Source of the DNA: an uncultured Clostridia bacterium
GTDB lineage: Bacteria; Bacillota; Clostridia; Lachnospirales; Lachnospiraceae
DNA length: 10,885 bases
Assembly (NCBI GenBank): GCA_946623485.1
Contig: CAMORF010000039.1
Coordinates: 1 to 10,885 of the forward strand
Direction: 5' to 3'
Shown here: positions 1 to 7,058 of the stretch, piece after piece
How the letters are laid out: each line of letters opens with the position of its first letter
Position numbering within the stretch: the first letter of the stretch is position 1
Notes under the pieces: generated by a model
Seen by the model: the letters and a program-made list of their open reading frames with translations, nothing else
What the model was told of the DNA's origin: nothing
The model's database searches: none
Program-made: the position numbers and the translations under genes

Positions 1-7
1 CTTCCAT
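1..7 (-). CDS. Possible first codons of a downstream gene (cut off by window edge)
   Basis: An ATG at 7-5 is preceded at 7 bp by AGG within GGCAGGATAAACC, a plausible but weak ribosome site. Only two codons (Met-Glu) and one base are inside the window, so no identity can be given. In related genomes another DUF family gene (DUF5716) often neighbours DUF5717, but nothing here tests that. Confidence 0.25.
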
Positions 8-37
8 GGTTTATCCTGCCTGTCTGCAATCTATTTA

Positions 38-65
38 AGATCCTTAGGATCTGTTCAAAGAACAG
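38..65 (-). other. Two adjacent small inverted repeats downstream of the DUF5717-like gene
   Basis: AGATCC-TTA-GGATCT (38-52) and CTGTTC-AAA-GAACAG (51-65) are both perfect 6-bp stems with 3-base loops. They share two bases, so only one can be fully formed at a time. No T-run follows on the coding strand, so they are not a standard terminator. Confidence 0.5.
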
Positions 66-69
66 CTCC

Positions 70-3000
70 TTATTCCATCAGCGTGAAAATCTCTTTGGTC
101 AGACTGTCCAGCTGCCGGTATTCCTTCAGCTTTTCCTGGAACACCTTCTCATCTCCATGCTCCAGGTCCCTTGCCATCGCCGTCAGCCTTCCATAGCGGC
201 TTAGGAGGATCTCCTCCGGAACCGGGGCCGGTCTGAGGAAACGATGGGCGCTGACCGTCGTCTCACCATTTTCCCTGGTCTCCTCTGTATAGCACTCCAG
301 CTGCTCCCCTTCGAACAGGACAAATTCCCGGACGCGGATCCCTTCGAACACATCCTTCATCGTAATCTCCATGAAGGGTTCATTTTCATAACGGGTCCGA
401 TAAAACAGCCTGACCGTGCTCTTCGGGCTCGCGACTGCCTCACAGAATACCCGGTCGTCACAGCCAAGCCCCTGCCGCATCTCGTAGGGGAAACGCGTAA
501 AGAACGCAAACCGGATTCCCTGCTCGGAATACTTCTTCAAAAGCGTGACTGCCGCTTCCCTCTGCTCCTGTGTATGCTCCGGCAGACGGCTCAGGTACTG
601 CAAAAGCGCCAGCGCACAGACATCCGGAAGCTTTCCGCCTTTCTGATAATCGATCAGGCAGTCGTCGAACACCGCCTCGGAAACCGGCCTGTCCTTGACC
701 AGGAATTCATAGCAGCGCCAGATGACATAAGCCTGGCAGATCCTGCGGCTCCCCAACGACCTGCGGTAGGAGCGGTAAACCTGTTCACTGTTCTCGCTTC
801 CCTGGCGCGTAAAGAGAATCAGGCTCAGGATCTTCTTTTCCAGGTTAATCGTATCGAGCCCATATTCCCGTCCGACCCGCCAGAGGTTTTTCATGCTCTC
901 CACAGGTCCTTCATAATACATCAGCAGGTAGATGAGGATGTGCTCTTCCACCTTGCCCGCCGAGAAAAGCTGCGCGCAGAACCCGAGCAGTTTCCTGTCC
1001 TCCTCATATTCCCGGGCGATGACCACCTGCGACAGGATCCGCATCAGCCGGTTCAGGTCTACGTCCTGGGTCCCGTACTGCTCCAGGATCGTCCAGGCTT
1101 TCTCATACCTGCCGTCCTGGGTCAGCAAAGACAGCAGCTTTATGCGGTCAATCCGGACATAAGTATCCATATCGATCTCCCGCAGGAATCCGGGCAGCGT
1201 TTCCTCCTGCGGGTTCTGTGCGTAATAATCCAGCAGCCATGCCTGGATCCGGGCGCGGTAGCTGTCGGAAAATGCAGCCATCCGGGCGCCTTCTATGTAA
1301 TATTTCAAAGTCTTGTGCGTTATCGGCTGCTCCATCTGCGGATTCAACGTAAAGAACATGACAAGATGCGGATCATCCGGCACAACCTGGGTGCAAAGAT
1401 TCATGATGGAGGTTTCGTTGAGCAGATGGCGGGCCATATACAGATCCGTAGACGCATACCGCCTGCCCTTTGCATCCTCCAGCACGATCCTGGACTGCTC
1501 TGAGTAGATCCTTACCTTCGCCGCGTGATTCTCAATCGGCGTCACATATTCCCGGTTCCTCCGCACATCGCACACAACCACCCGCTTCATGTCCGGGCTC
1601 AGGCAATCCACCTCAAAGGTAAACAGCAGACGGATCAGCTTCCTGGCCAGCTGCACGTTGACCATCCGGTGTGCCAGGTACCTGCTGATCAATGCCGACA
1701 GGTCGTCGTTGATCCGCCCCATCTGGATCTGATCCGTGATAAACTTTTCCATCCCGGGGCGCATCGCGGAAAAGATCTGTGGGATACTCTCCTCCGAATC
1801 TGAGAGGTTCCGGTAAATGCGCGCCTTCTTCTGCCAGTCCATGGTTTCATTCATGGCAAAATACCGGCGGATGACCTGTGGCATCTGCTCGATCCGCACC
1901 TCACTCATGGTCTGCATATAATACTCATACAGGCCTGTGATCTTCAGATCCCGCGCCACAGCTGCCTGATACAGCGGAAAATACTTTTCCTCCTTTTTTT
2001 CGCCGTCGATTGCCATCTGCGCGCGAACCGCAAGCACATCATCCATATGGGTATCTTCATACAGGGTGCCCAGCATCCGGAAGGTAACCGGGTCAAACCC
2101 GCCGCGGCGGCGGATCAGGTTCATGCTGTGAAGGATCATGCGTTCATCCAGAACCTTTTCCTTCACTGCCCAATTGATCACGATCCGTGCCCCCGGCGTC
2201 CATTCATGAAGCAGGAAAGGATTGTTCCTGACAATCTGAACGCCCTCCAGCAAAAGGAACGGGGTTGCGTGGAACTGTTCGACATACCCCAGGATCATAT
2301 CCAGCTTTCCTGCGTCCTGACCGAATTCATCCTCCAGCAGGTACAGGGACAGCCAGCGGATCAGCCAGGAGGAACGGTGCTTCAGGGAAAGCTCCCGCAT
2401 CCGTTCCCGCACCTGCATCCTGTATTCCTCATCCTTGGAAAAAAAGGTTGACAGATAGAGCCACGCCGCCTGCGCATTTGCATCCTCCAGGATCCGCGCA
2501 TTTCTCTCAATCCGGTGCAGCTCCCGCTCTGCGGAGGCCCGCTTCCCGTCCGCCTGCAGCACAAACACGCCCAGAAGATCCGCAAGAAGGTTCTTCCCGC
2601 CGGAACGTTTATAGCTCTCAATCACGCTCTGGGTGCGCTCTGTCCATTGGTGCAGGTCAATCCTGCCCAGGCGGTAATCCAGATACAGTCTGACGGCCTT
2701 CCTGGTCATGACATTCCTGACCCGGTGTGCCCTGAGGTCTTCCTGCCCTTTGACTTCAACACACAGCTCAAACGCGAGGGTCTGGTAGCAGGTATGTACC
2801 GTAATCCGTCCTAAGTTGCGCCCTGCGTGCAGGAAATTGGAATCTACCACATACCGGAGCGGCCAGGTTGCGCCGATGAATTCCTCCGTTGTAACATGCT
2901 TCTTCTCGACACGCAAAAACCTGGTATCCGAAGTAATCTCAATCTCCATGTATCCCCAGGTACTTTTGGACAGTGTGATCTCCTCCAGCACCGTTCCCTC

Positions 3001-3606
3001 CGGATTCACGATCCTTTGGTTCTCCCGGGAAAGGGAAAGCTCGATCATCTCTTTTTTCTGGGATGCAATCAGGAACTGCTCCAGCGCGTGTTTCGCGTTT
3101 TCTCCCGCAGGCAGCGCTTTCCACAGCGTCAGTGTCTCAAAGCTATGGCCTTCCAGTGATTTCCCGAATGGTTCAGAAGCATACAGCTGTGCCGCGGCGC
3201 CCAGGTCCGTGCGCGCAAGTTCTGCCAGGGCGTCAAGATCAGGCATGGGGGACGGTACTTCCTCCTTGCGGATCCTGAAGCAGTATGGGATGCTCTCCTC
3301 TCCCAATTCACTGCAGACAGTGAACCTTCCTTCCACTTTCTGCCCGGGGGCAAGCCCTGCCAGGTCCGCGTGATACCGGATCTGAGACTTCGGGCTGTAG
3401 AATTCAGCGGTCTCTGCCACAACCCTGGCATTGGAGGAGTACACAAATCCCCTGCACCGCTTTCCCTCCGGATGGATGAGGGTCAGGCTGCCCTGAACCG
3501 TCCCGCCGGCCTCGGTTTCCTCTTCCAACGCTGCCGGCTCGATCGTCAGCCTTGGGGGATCATATTCAAATGTCTCATTCAGAAGCTGTTCCAGGCGTCT
3601 TCGCAC
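70..3606 (-). CDS. DUF5717-like large protein of unknown function
   Basis: The product is about 1178 residues from GTG at 3606 (1185 if the TTG at 3627 is used). I recognise it as the DUF5717-type protein found beside nrdR in Lachnospiraceae; the function is unknown. There is no signal peptide and no clear membrane segment, so it is probably cytoplasmic. By reading the translation (GTG numbering), residues about 18-113 look like a beta-sandwich with alternating hydrophobic strands and Gly turns, ending in SIPYCFRI. A short helical stretch follows. Residues about 186-286 repeat the same pattern, from ITLSKSTWGYMEIEI to LAFELCVEV. From about 290 to 1050 the protein is mostly amphipathic helix, TPR-like or solenoid-like, with many Tyr, Leu and Arg. 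A beta-rich piece near the C-terminus (YENEPFMEITMKDVFEG and onward) comes before a helical end. This build suggests a scaffold or binding protein; no catalytic motif was found. Translation is likely coupled to nrdR. Confidence 0.7.
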   Translation of the reverse strand: MRRRLEQLLNETFEYDPPRLTIEPAALEEETEAGGTVQGSLTLIHPEGKRCRGFVYSSNARVVAETAEFYSPKSQIRYHADLAGLAPGQKVEGRFTVCSELGEESIPYCFRIRKEEVPSPMPDLDALAELARTDLGAAAQLYASEPFGKSLEGHSFETLTLWKALPAGENAKHALEQFLIASQKKEMIELSLSRENQRIVNPEGTVLEEITLSKSTWGYMEIEITSDTRFLRVEKKHVTTEEFIGATWPLRYVVDSNFLHAGRNLGRITVHTCYQTLAFELCVEVKGQEDLRAHRVRNVMTRKAVRLYLDYRLGRIDLHQWTERTQSVIESYKRSGGKNLLADLLGVFVLQADGKRASAERELHRIERNARILEDANAQAAWLYLSTFFSKDEEYRMQVRERMRELSLKHRSSWLIRWLSLYLLEDEFGQDAGKLDMILGYVEQFHATPFLLLEGVQIVRNNPFLLHEWTPGARIVINWAVKEKVLDERMILHSMNLIRRRGGFDPVTFRMLGTLYEDTHMDDVLAVRAQMAIDGEKKEEKYFPLYQAAVARDLKITGLYEYYMQTMSEVRIEQMPQVIRRYFAMNETMDWQKKARIYRNLSDSEESIPQIFSAMRPGMEKFITDQIQMGRINDDLSALISRYLAHRMVNVQLARKLIRLLFTFEVDCLSPDMKRVVVCDVRRNREYVTPIENHAAKVRIYSEQSRIVLEDAKGRRYASTDLYMARHLLNETSIMNLCTQVVPDDPHLVMFFTLNPQMEQPITHKTLKYYIEGARMAAFSDSYRARIQAWLLDYYAQNPQEETLPGFLREIDMDTYVRIDRIKLLSLLTQDGRYEKAWTILEQYGTQDVDLNRLMRILSQVVIAREYEEDRKLLGFCAQLFSAGKVEEHILIYLLMYYEGPVESMKNLWRVGREYGLDTINLEKKILSLILFTRQGSENSEQVYRSYRRSLGSRRICQAYVIWRCYEFLVKDRPVSEAVFDDCLIDYQKGGKLPDVCALALLQYLSRLPEHTQEQREAAVTLLKKYSEQGIRFAFFTRFPYEMRQGLGCDDRVFCEAVASPKSTVRLFYRTRYENEPFMEITMKDVFEGIRVREFVLFEGEQLECYTEETRENGETTVSAHRFLRPAPVPEEILLSRYGRLTAMARDLEHGDEKVFQEKLKEYRQLDSLTKEIFTLME

Positions 3607-3616
3607 AGTTCTACCC

Positions 3617-3622
3617 TCACCT
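3617..3622 (-). promoter_or_regulatory. Shine-Dalgarno of the DUF5717-like gene, formed by the nrdR stop
   Basis: AGGTGA (3622-3617) matches the 3' part of the Shine-Dalgarno consensus AGGAGGTGA. It contains the nrdR TGA and lies 10 bp before a GTG at 3606. A TTG at 3627 in the same frame has no recognisable ribosome site upstream, so GTG 3606 is the better start. Confidence 0.6.
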
Positions 3623-4069
3623 GTCAATCAGGGACTTCAATTCGTCCATGAAAGTCCCTACATCCTTGAATTCTCTGTAAACCGATGCAAATCTGACATA
3701 AGCAACCGGATCCAGGTCCTTGAGCTGCGCCATGATCATCTCACCGATCTCGGCACTACTGACTTCAGAAGTCCTCCGGCCGTAGATATCCGCTTCAACC
3801 CGGTCGATCATGGATTCAATCTCGGCGATGGGAACCGGCCTTTTATAGCAGGCACGCATGACGCCGGACTCGATCTTGTTCCTGTCATACTGCTGCCGGG
3901 TACTGTCCTTTTTAATCACGACGAGGGGGATCGCCTCGATCTTCTCATACGTTGTAAACCGCTTCCCGCATTGATCACACTGCCTCCTGCGGCGGATGGA
4001 GTTGGTCTCCTCCACCGGCCTTGAGTCCGTGACCCTCGTATCTTCGTTTCCGCAAAACGGACATCTCAT
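3617..4069 (-). CDS. nrdR: Transcriptional repressor NrdR
   Basis: NrdR is the zinc-ribbon, ATP-cone repressor of ribonucleotide reductase genes; it senses ATP/dATP levels. The product is 150 residues, the standard length. The zinc ribbon uses Cys3, Cys6, Cys31 and Cys34 (RCPFCG and QCDQCGKRFTTYE), followed by the ATP-cone from about residue 49: VVIKKDSTRQQYDRNKI, then CYKRPVPI and VAYVRFASVYREF. The start at 4069 is chosen because of the well-placed GGGAGGA and because homologues begin MRCPFC or MKCPFC. No ribonucleotide reductase gene and no convincing pair of NrdR boxes is present in the window, so its targets are elsewhere. The sequence around its TGA supplies the ribosome site of the downstream gene, so the two are very probably cotranslated. 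This pairing looks like shared expression rather than shared function. Confidence 0.97.
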   Translation of the reverse strand: MRCPFCGNEDTRVTDSRPVEETNSIRRRRQCDQCGKRFTTYEKIEAIPLVVIKKDSTRQQYDRNKIESGVMRACYKRPVPIAEIESMIDRVEADIYGRRTSEVSSAEIGEMIMAQLKDLDPVAYVRFASVYREFKDVGTFMDELKSLIDR

Positions 4070-4137
4070 ATTATTTCCTCCCAAAAAGCGTCTTACTATA
4101 TAACCGAACCTTGCTATGTGATTGTTTTTTGAGCTGT
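4070..4137 (-). promoter_or_regulatory. Possible leader or promoter region upstream of nrdR
   Basis: This AT-rich stretch lies between the tandem repeat and nrdR. It contains TTATATAGT (coding strand, about 4103-4095), which resembles a -10 element. I see no convincing -35 at 16-18 bp. It is the only sizeable gap besides the murB-rapZ spacer, so a separate nrdR promoter here is plausible but weakly supported. Confidence 0.3.
4076..4082 (-). promoter_or_regulatory. Shine-Dalgarno of nrdR that fixes the start at 4069
   Basis: GGGAGGA lies 7 bp before the ATG at 4069. An in-frame TTG at 4084 overlaps this Shine-Dalgarno and would add five residues (MGGNN) encoded by the ribosome site itself, so the ATG giving MRCPFCG is preferred. 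Confidence 0.8.
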
Positions 4138-4198
4138 GCTATCGGATAAAAAGACAAGCAAGATGTACAAGTTATTTTGCACCAGATCCTTAACCTGT
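4138..4198 (-). repeat. Imperfect tandem repeat, copy B (in the gap before nrdR)
   Basis: This is a 61-bp unit directly following copy A. Its first part would translate as VKDLVQNNLY, an echo of AKDLFINNV at the kinase C-terminus, but it is not in frame with that gene. Both copies end in a T-rich stretch, CTTGTCTTTTT, after a weak AAGGAT/ATCTT pairing. They could act as poor terminators or pause sites, though the stems are short and not GC-rich. Confidence 0.85.
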
Positions 4199-4257
4199 GG
4201 AATCGGAGAAAAAGACAAGCAAGATCATACGTTATTTATGAACAGATCCTTAGCTGT
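4199..4257 (-). repeat. Imperfect tandem repeat, copy A (covers the 3' end of the kinase-like gene)
   Basis: This is a 59-bp unit starting with ACAG on the coding strand. It shares exact blocks with copy B: TAAGGATCTG, AATAAC, ATCTTGCTTGTCTTTTT (17 bp) and TCCGAT, then CACAG after two mismatches. The first part encodes the last residues and the TGA of the kinase-like gene; the better-conserved second part is non-coding. The two copies differ in length by two single-base indels. Confidence 0.85.
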
Positions 4258-4869
4258 CCTGACCAGAAGTTCCGCGCAAAGATCGGCGCCAAGCTTCCCG
4301 GAATCCATCAGGATGTGCCTGCCGGATACTTCATCTGCAGGATGTGCCGAAAAACGCTTTCTGTATGCGTCACGCGCCCGGTCCTCATTCTGGAGCATGG
4401 CTCTTGCTTCCTCTTCCCCGGTATGCAGCATCTGCATGATATTCCGGATCCTCTCCTCCTCCCGGGCATAGAGGAAGACATGCAAAGCCCTTGGATGATT
4501 CTCAAAGATCTGGTCGGCACAACGGCCCAGGATAATACACGGCCCCGCGTCGGCCATGGCGCGGATCACCGCGCTCTGGCGCTCAAATTCCAGCGCGGCT
4601 TCATCCCTTGGCTCATCCCGGGCCTCACGGTGCCATAACCCCTTCCACAGGCTTTTTCCCCCATTATCCGTCCTGCAGCGGTCCCTGGCATTGTCCTCAC
4701 GCAATTCCTTTTCCTCCAGCGTACGCTCGATCGTCGGGAGGCTTTGTACCCTCGCTTCCACCTCGCTGCGGTCATATACCGGAATCTGGAGCATGCCGCC
4801 CACCCGGGCGGCAATCTCATGCCCCTTGCTGGCAAACCTGCGTGAGATGGTGATGATATAATTTTCCAT
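4225..4869 (-). CDS. Cytidylate-kinase-like family protein with altered P-loop
   Basis: The 214-residue protein resembles the cytidylate-kinase-like family common in Clostridia (Pfam Cytidylate_kin2 type). Family features are the N-terminal strand and loop YIITISRRFASKGHEIA (4-20), IPVYDRSEV (29-37), CIILGRCADQIF (111-122), VFLYA (131-135) and the RARDAYRKRF lid-like helix (164-173). In relatives I know, the loop after ISR reads close to GSGGREI. Here it is ASKGHEI, so the glycine-rich nucleotide loop is degraded and kinase activity is doubtful. A true housekeeping Cmk is longer in its CMP-binding part, so this should not be named cmk. The ribosome site AGGGGG (4880-4875) overlaps the MFS TAG stop and lies 5 bp before the ATG. 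The last dozen codons fall inside one copy of a tandem repeat that continues past the stop, so the C-terminal tail (AKDLFINNV) may be recently altered. Partner and substrate are unknown. Confidence 0.75.
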   Translation of the reverse strand: MENYIITISRRFASKGHEIAARVGGMLQIPVYDRSEVEARVQSLPTIERTLEEKELREDNARDRCRTDNGGKSLWKGLWHREARDEPRDEAALEFERQSAVIRAMADAGPCIILGRCADQIFENHPRALHVFLYAREEERIRNIMQMLHTGEEEARAMLQNEDRARDAYRKRFSAHPADEVSGRHILMDSGKLGADLCAELLVRTAKDLFINNV

Positions 4870-4878
4870 ACCGGCCCC

Positions 4879-6096
4879 CTATCTTTTTCTGATCCTGACG
4901 GATGAAAACGCCAGGCAGGCTCCCATGCAGCAGACGAGCACAAGCATCGCCGACGCGCATATGGCCATCTCCCGCGCCCCCCTCATAGACTGTACGAAGG
5001 GTGTGATCAGAGCCTCGCCTCCCAGGTAAAATGCCGGGAGCAGGCCTGCCATCGCAGTCTGGGCTTCGTCGTCAAAGCGCTCATCCTCTGTCTGGATCAG
5101 ATTCGGGAAAATCATCCCGGCCCCAAGCCCTGTCCCAAATCGTATCACATGCGGCAAAGCGGTCCAGGTTTTCCCCGCCCACGCTGCCCCGCAGCCAAAG
5201 GCCAGGCAGGCAGCAGCAAGGATCGTCCCGGCGGCCCATGCCCGCCTGCTGCTCTTTGCGGTAAAATGAACCAGGATTCTTCCCAGCGCCATCCCTGCGC
5301 AGACCATCAGGATACTGTCTGCCAGATTCGCGGACAGATCCCCGGAAGCGACCTGGGCGCTGAAAGTCAGATGAACCGCGGACAGCAGGAGCAGCCCGCA
5401 GCACAATGCAGCACCATATAAAAACAGGAGTTTCACCAGGTAGGCATCCTGGGCGCGTTCATCCGGTTCTCCCTTTTCCCGGATCAGCTGCTCCCTGCGG
5501 CGCTGCCGCAGGATACCGGCTTCTTTCCTGCGTTTTCTCAGAATCACGGCAAAATCCCTGAGCAGAATCCTCCTGAGCAGAAAGATGACCATGCAAAGGA
5601 GAATCTGGAAGATCGCCAGCCCCTGGCACGCGGCACGCCAGCTCCTTCCGTGAGACAGGAACCAGGAGACCAGGAACGTGCCTGCCATCGCCCCAAGCGG
5701 GCTGCAGGAAAACAACAGACTCGTCTTCCTGGAATAGGTTTCCCTGAGCAGATAACAGATCAGGGAAAAGCACATTCCCATCGAAAAGCCCAGCGCCGTG
5801 ACCCACAATCCAAGGTTCCAGAACACCCTCGACAAGGAAAATCCGATCAGCGACAGCGCTTCGAGCGCAACCGCGCCAACCATCAGGTCCCTCACAAGAA
5901 TATAGCCCCGGATCTTATCGGATAAGATCACCGCCGCGATGGCACCGACCGCTCCCAGGAGCCGAAGCAATGCGATATACGGAATCTCCAGTTCCATCTG
6001 GCTGCAGACCATCTCCCAGACAAGGCCGAGGATCTGTGCCGGAAGCGCTCCGGCAAACAGCGCAAGCGTGACGGAAACAATATACGCCACTGTCAT
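4879..6096 (-). CDS. MFS-type membrane transporter, substrate unknown
   Basis: The 405-residue protein has about 12 hydrophobic segments: roughly 3-30, 38-58, 69-88, 93-117, 133-148, 155-175, 220-245, 258-278, 285-306, 316-333, 349-366 and 376-398. They are split into two halves of six by a highly charged central loop (176-219, rich in Arg, Lys and Glu). That pattern is typical of the major facilitator superfamily. The segment 2-3 loop SDKIRGYILVRD resembles the MFS motif A region in a weakened form. No substrate-specific motif is recognisable, so sugar, drug or metabolite export or import cannot be told apart. GGAGG (6110-6106) lies 9 bp before the ATG inside the whiA 3' end, and the start overlaps the whiA stop (ATGA at 6096-6093). 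Its TAG stop is 9 bp before the kinase-like gene and forms the start of that gene's ribosome site. Cotranscription with whiA is very likely. Confidence 0.8.
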   Translation of the reverse strand: MTVAYIVSVTLALFAGALPAQILGLVWEMVCSQMELEIPYIALLRLLGAVGAIAAVILSDKIRGYILVRDLMVGAVALEALSLIGFSLSRVFWNLGLWVTALGFSMGMCFSLICYLLRETYSRKTSLLFSCSPLGAMAGTFLVSWFLSHGRSWRAACQGLAIFQILLCMVIFLLRRILLRDFAVILRKRRKEAGILRQRRREQLIREKGEPDERAQDAYLVKLLFLYGAALCCGLLLLSAVHLTFSAQVASGDLSANLADSILMVCAGMALGRILVHFTAKSSRRAWAAGTILAAACLAFGCGAAWAGKTWTALPHVIRFGTGLGAGMIFPNLIQTEDERFDDEAQTAMAGLLPAFYLGGEALITPFVQSMRGAREMAICASAMLVLVCCMGACLAFSSVRIRKR

Positions 6097-7046
6097 ATGT
6101 TTCTCCCTCCCGTTTCCCGGATCCGGTCGGCGATCTCGCGGATCCGCTGCAGGCGGTGGTTCATCCCGCTCCGTCCGATCGGCGGATCACAAGACTGCGC
6201 CAGTTCCTGCAGGCTTTTGTCAGGATTTTCCAGCCTGAGCCGCGCAGCCATCTGCAGATTTTCCGGGAGCGAATGGATTCCCTCCGTGCGCTCAATCAGC
6301 TCAATATCCTCCATCTGCCGAAGGGCTGCAATCCCGGTTTTTTTCAGGTTCGCCGCCTCAAAATTCACCTGGCGGTTAATGTTCCCTGCAATGTCTCTCA
6401 GGATCCGGGCATTTTCCAGCTTCATCATGCTCTGGGTGGCTCCGATGGCTCCCAGAAAATCGGAGATCTGTTCCCCTTCCTTCAGGTAAACCACAAATCT
6501 GCCCTTGCGCTGCGTGCTCCTGGCCCCGAAGCCCACCGATGAAAGGATCTTCAGGGCGCTTATCGCGTCTGCTTCCGAGAGCGGCGCCAGTTCCAGGTGA
6601 TAGCTCTTGGCAGGGTCGCTGACCGATCCTGTTGCCAGGAACATCCCCCGCAGATATGCCTTCCTGCAGCACGTCTTCTGCAATAGGACCGGGGACACCC
6701 TCTGGGCGCGCACCAGCTCTCTGGCCTCCCTCTCGCCGGGCACAGGAAATGGGATTGCGCGGTCAAGCTTTACCATCTCCAGGAATGTTTTCACCTGCTT
6801 TGTTCCATGAATCAGGACCTGGATCTCCCTGCCCTGGCGGGCTACCTCAACAACATCATTGCAGACCCGGCAAAGCTCCTTTTCAAATGCCTGCGCCACC
6901 GCCGCGTTTTCCGTCCGGATCCCGCAAGACTTGTCCGACAGGACAGGGCTAAGGTGGAACAGGGACGCGATCAGCGCAATCCTGCAGTGTCTTGCCTGGC
7001 CTGTCTGAAGCGCCAGTTCTTCTTTTACTCCAGCTGAAAAGGACAT
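6093..7046 (-). CDS. whiA: WhiA-family DNA-binding protein (YvcL)
   Basis: The 317-residue product matches WhiA throughout. It opens MSFSAGVKEELA with the HCRIALIASLF block. A degenerate LAGLIDADG homing-endonuclease-like fold follows, seen in YLRGMFLATGSVSDP (131-145). The family block NRQVNFEAANLKKT is at 224-237. A C-terminal helix-turn-helix region spans about 278-310 (SLQELAQSCDPPIGRSGMNH and onward). WhiA in actinobacteria activates sporulation and division genes; in Bacillus it affects division and chromosome segregation. The nuclease motif residues are not conserved, as usual in this family, so it is a DNA-binding regulator rather than a nuclease. A strong ribosome site, AGGAG (7057-7053), lies 6 bp before the ATG and overlaps the rapZ TAG stop. 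The TGA stop overlaps the next gene's ATG as ATGA, implying coupled translation. The usual neighbour yvcK is missing between rapZ and whiA. Confidence 0.95.
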   Translation of the reverse strand: MSFSAGVKEELALQTGQARHCRIALIASLFHLSPVLSDKSCGIRTENAAVAQAFEKELCRVCNDVVEVARQGREIQVLIHGTKQVKTFLEMVKLDRAIPFPVPGEREARELVRAQRVSPVLLQKTCCRKAYLRGMFLATGSVSDPAKSYHLELAPLSEADAISALKILSSVGFGARSTQRKGRFVVYLKEGEQISDFLGAIGATQSMMKLENARILRDIAGNINRQVNFEAANLKKTGIAALRQMEDIELIERTEGIHSLPENLQMAARLRLENPDKSLQELAQSCDPPIGRSGMNHRLQRIREIADRIRETGGRNI

Positions 7047-7052
7047 TCCCTG

Positions 7053-7058
7053 CTCCTA
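7053..7058 (-). promoter_or_regulatory. Ribosome binding site of whiA built on the rapZ stop codon
   Basis: The bases TAGGAG contain the rapZ TAG stop (7058-7056) and the Shine-Dalgarno AGGAG (7057-7053), 6 bp before the whiA ATG at 7046. This supports both the start choice and translational coupling of the two genes. Confidence 0.75.

Noticed and set aside
1..57. Open stretch reading FFEQILRILNRLQTGRI after the DUF5717-like stop
   Set aside because: It looks protein-like, but there is no usable start codon at a suitable distance from the GGAG. The ATG at 7 is a simpler start.
244..1503. Long plus-strand open frame (419 codons) opposite the DUF5717-like gene
   Set aside because: It lies fully antisense to a gene with a consistent protein-like translation. 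Its own translation is rich in Pro, Gln, His and Arg with no recognisable domain, and no ribosome site was seen. It is a codon-usage shadow.
2816..3373. Plus-strand open frame of 185 codons
   Set aside because: It is antisense to the N-terminal part of the DUF5717-like gene, has a low-complexity Ser-rich translation and no known motif. Shadow.
4096..4103. CTATATAA as a possible NrdR box upstream of nrdR
   Set aside because: Only about half of the 16-bp palindrome is present and no partner box is found at the usual spacing of about 31 bp.
4070..4224. Rho-independent terminator after the kinase-like gene
   Set aside because: T-runs are present twice, but the preceding stems are short, AT-rich and bulged. 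I cannot support a standard terminator.
4136..4471. Plus-strand open frame starting in the AT-rich gap
   Set aside because: It runs across the tandem repeat into the antisense of the kinase-like gene. The two repeat units fall in different phases and no family resemblance is seen.
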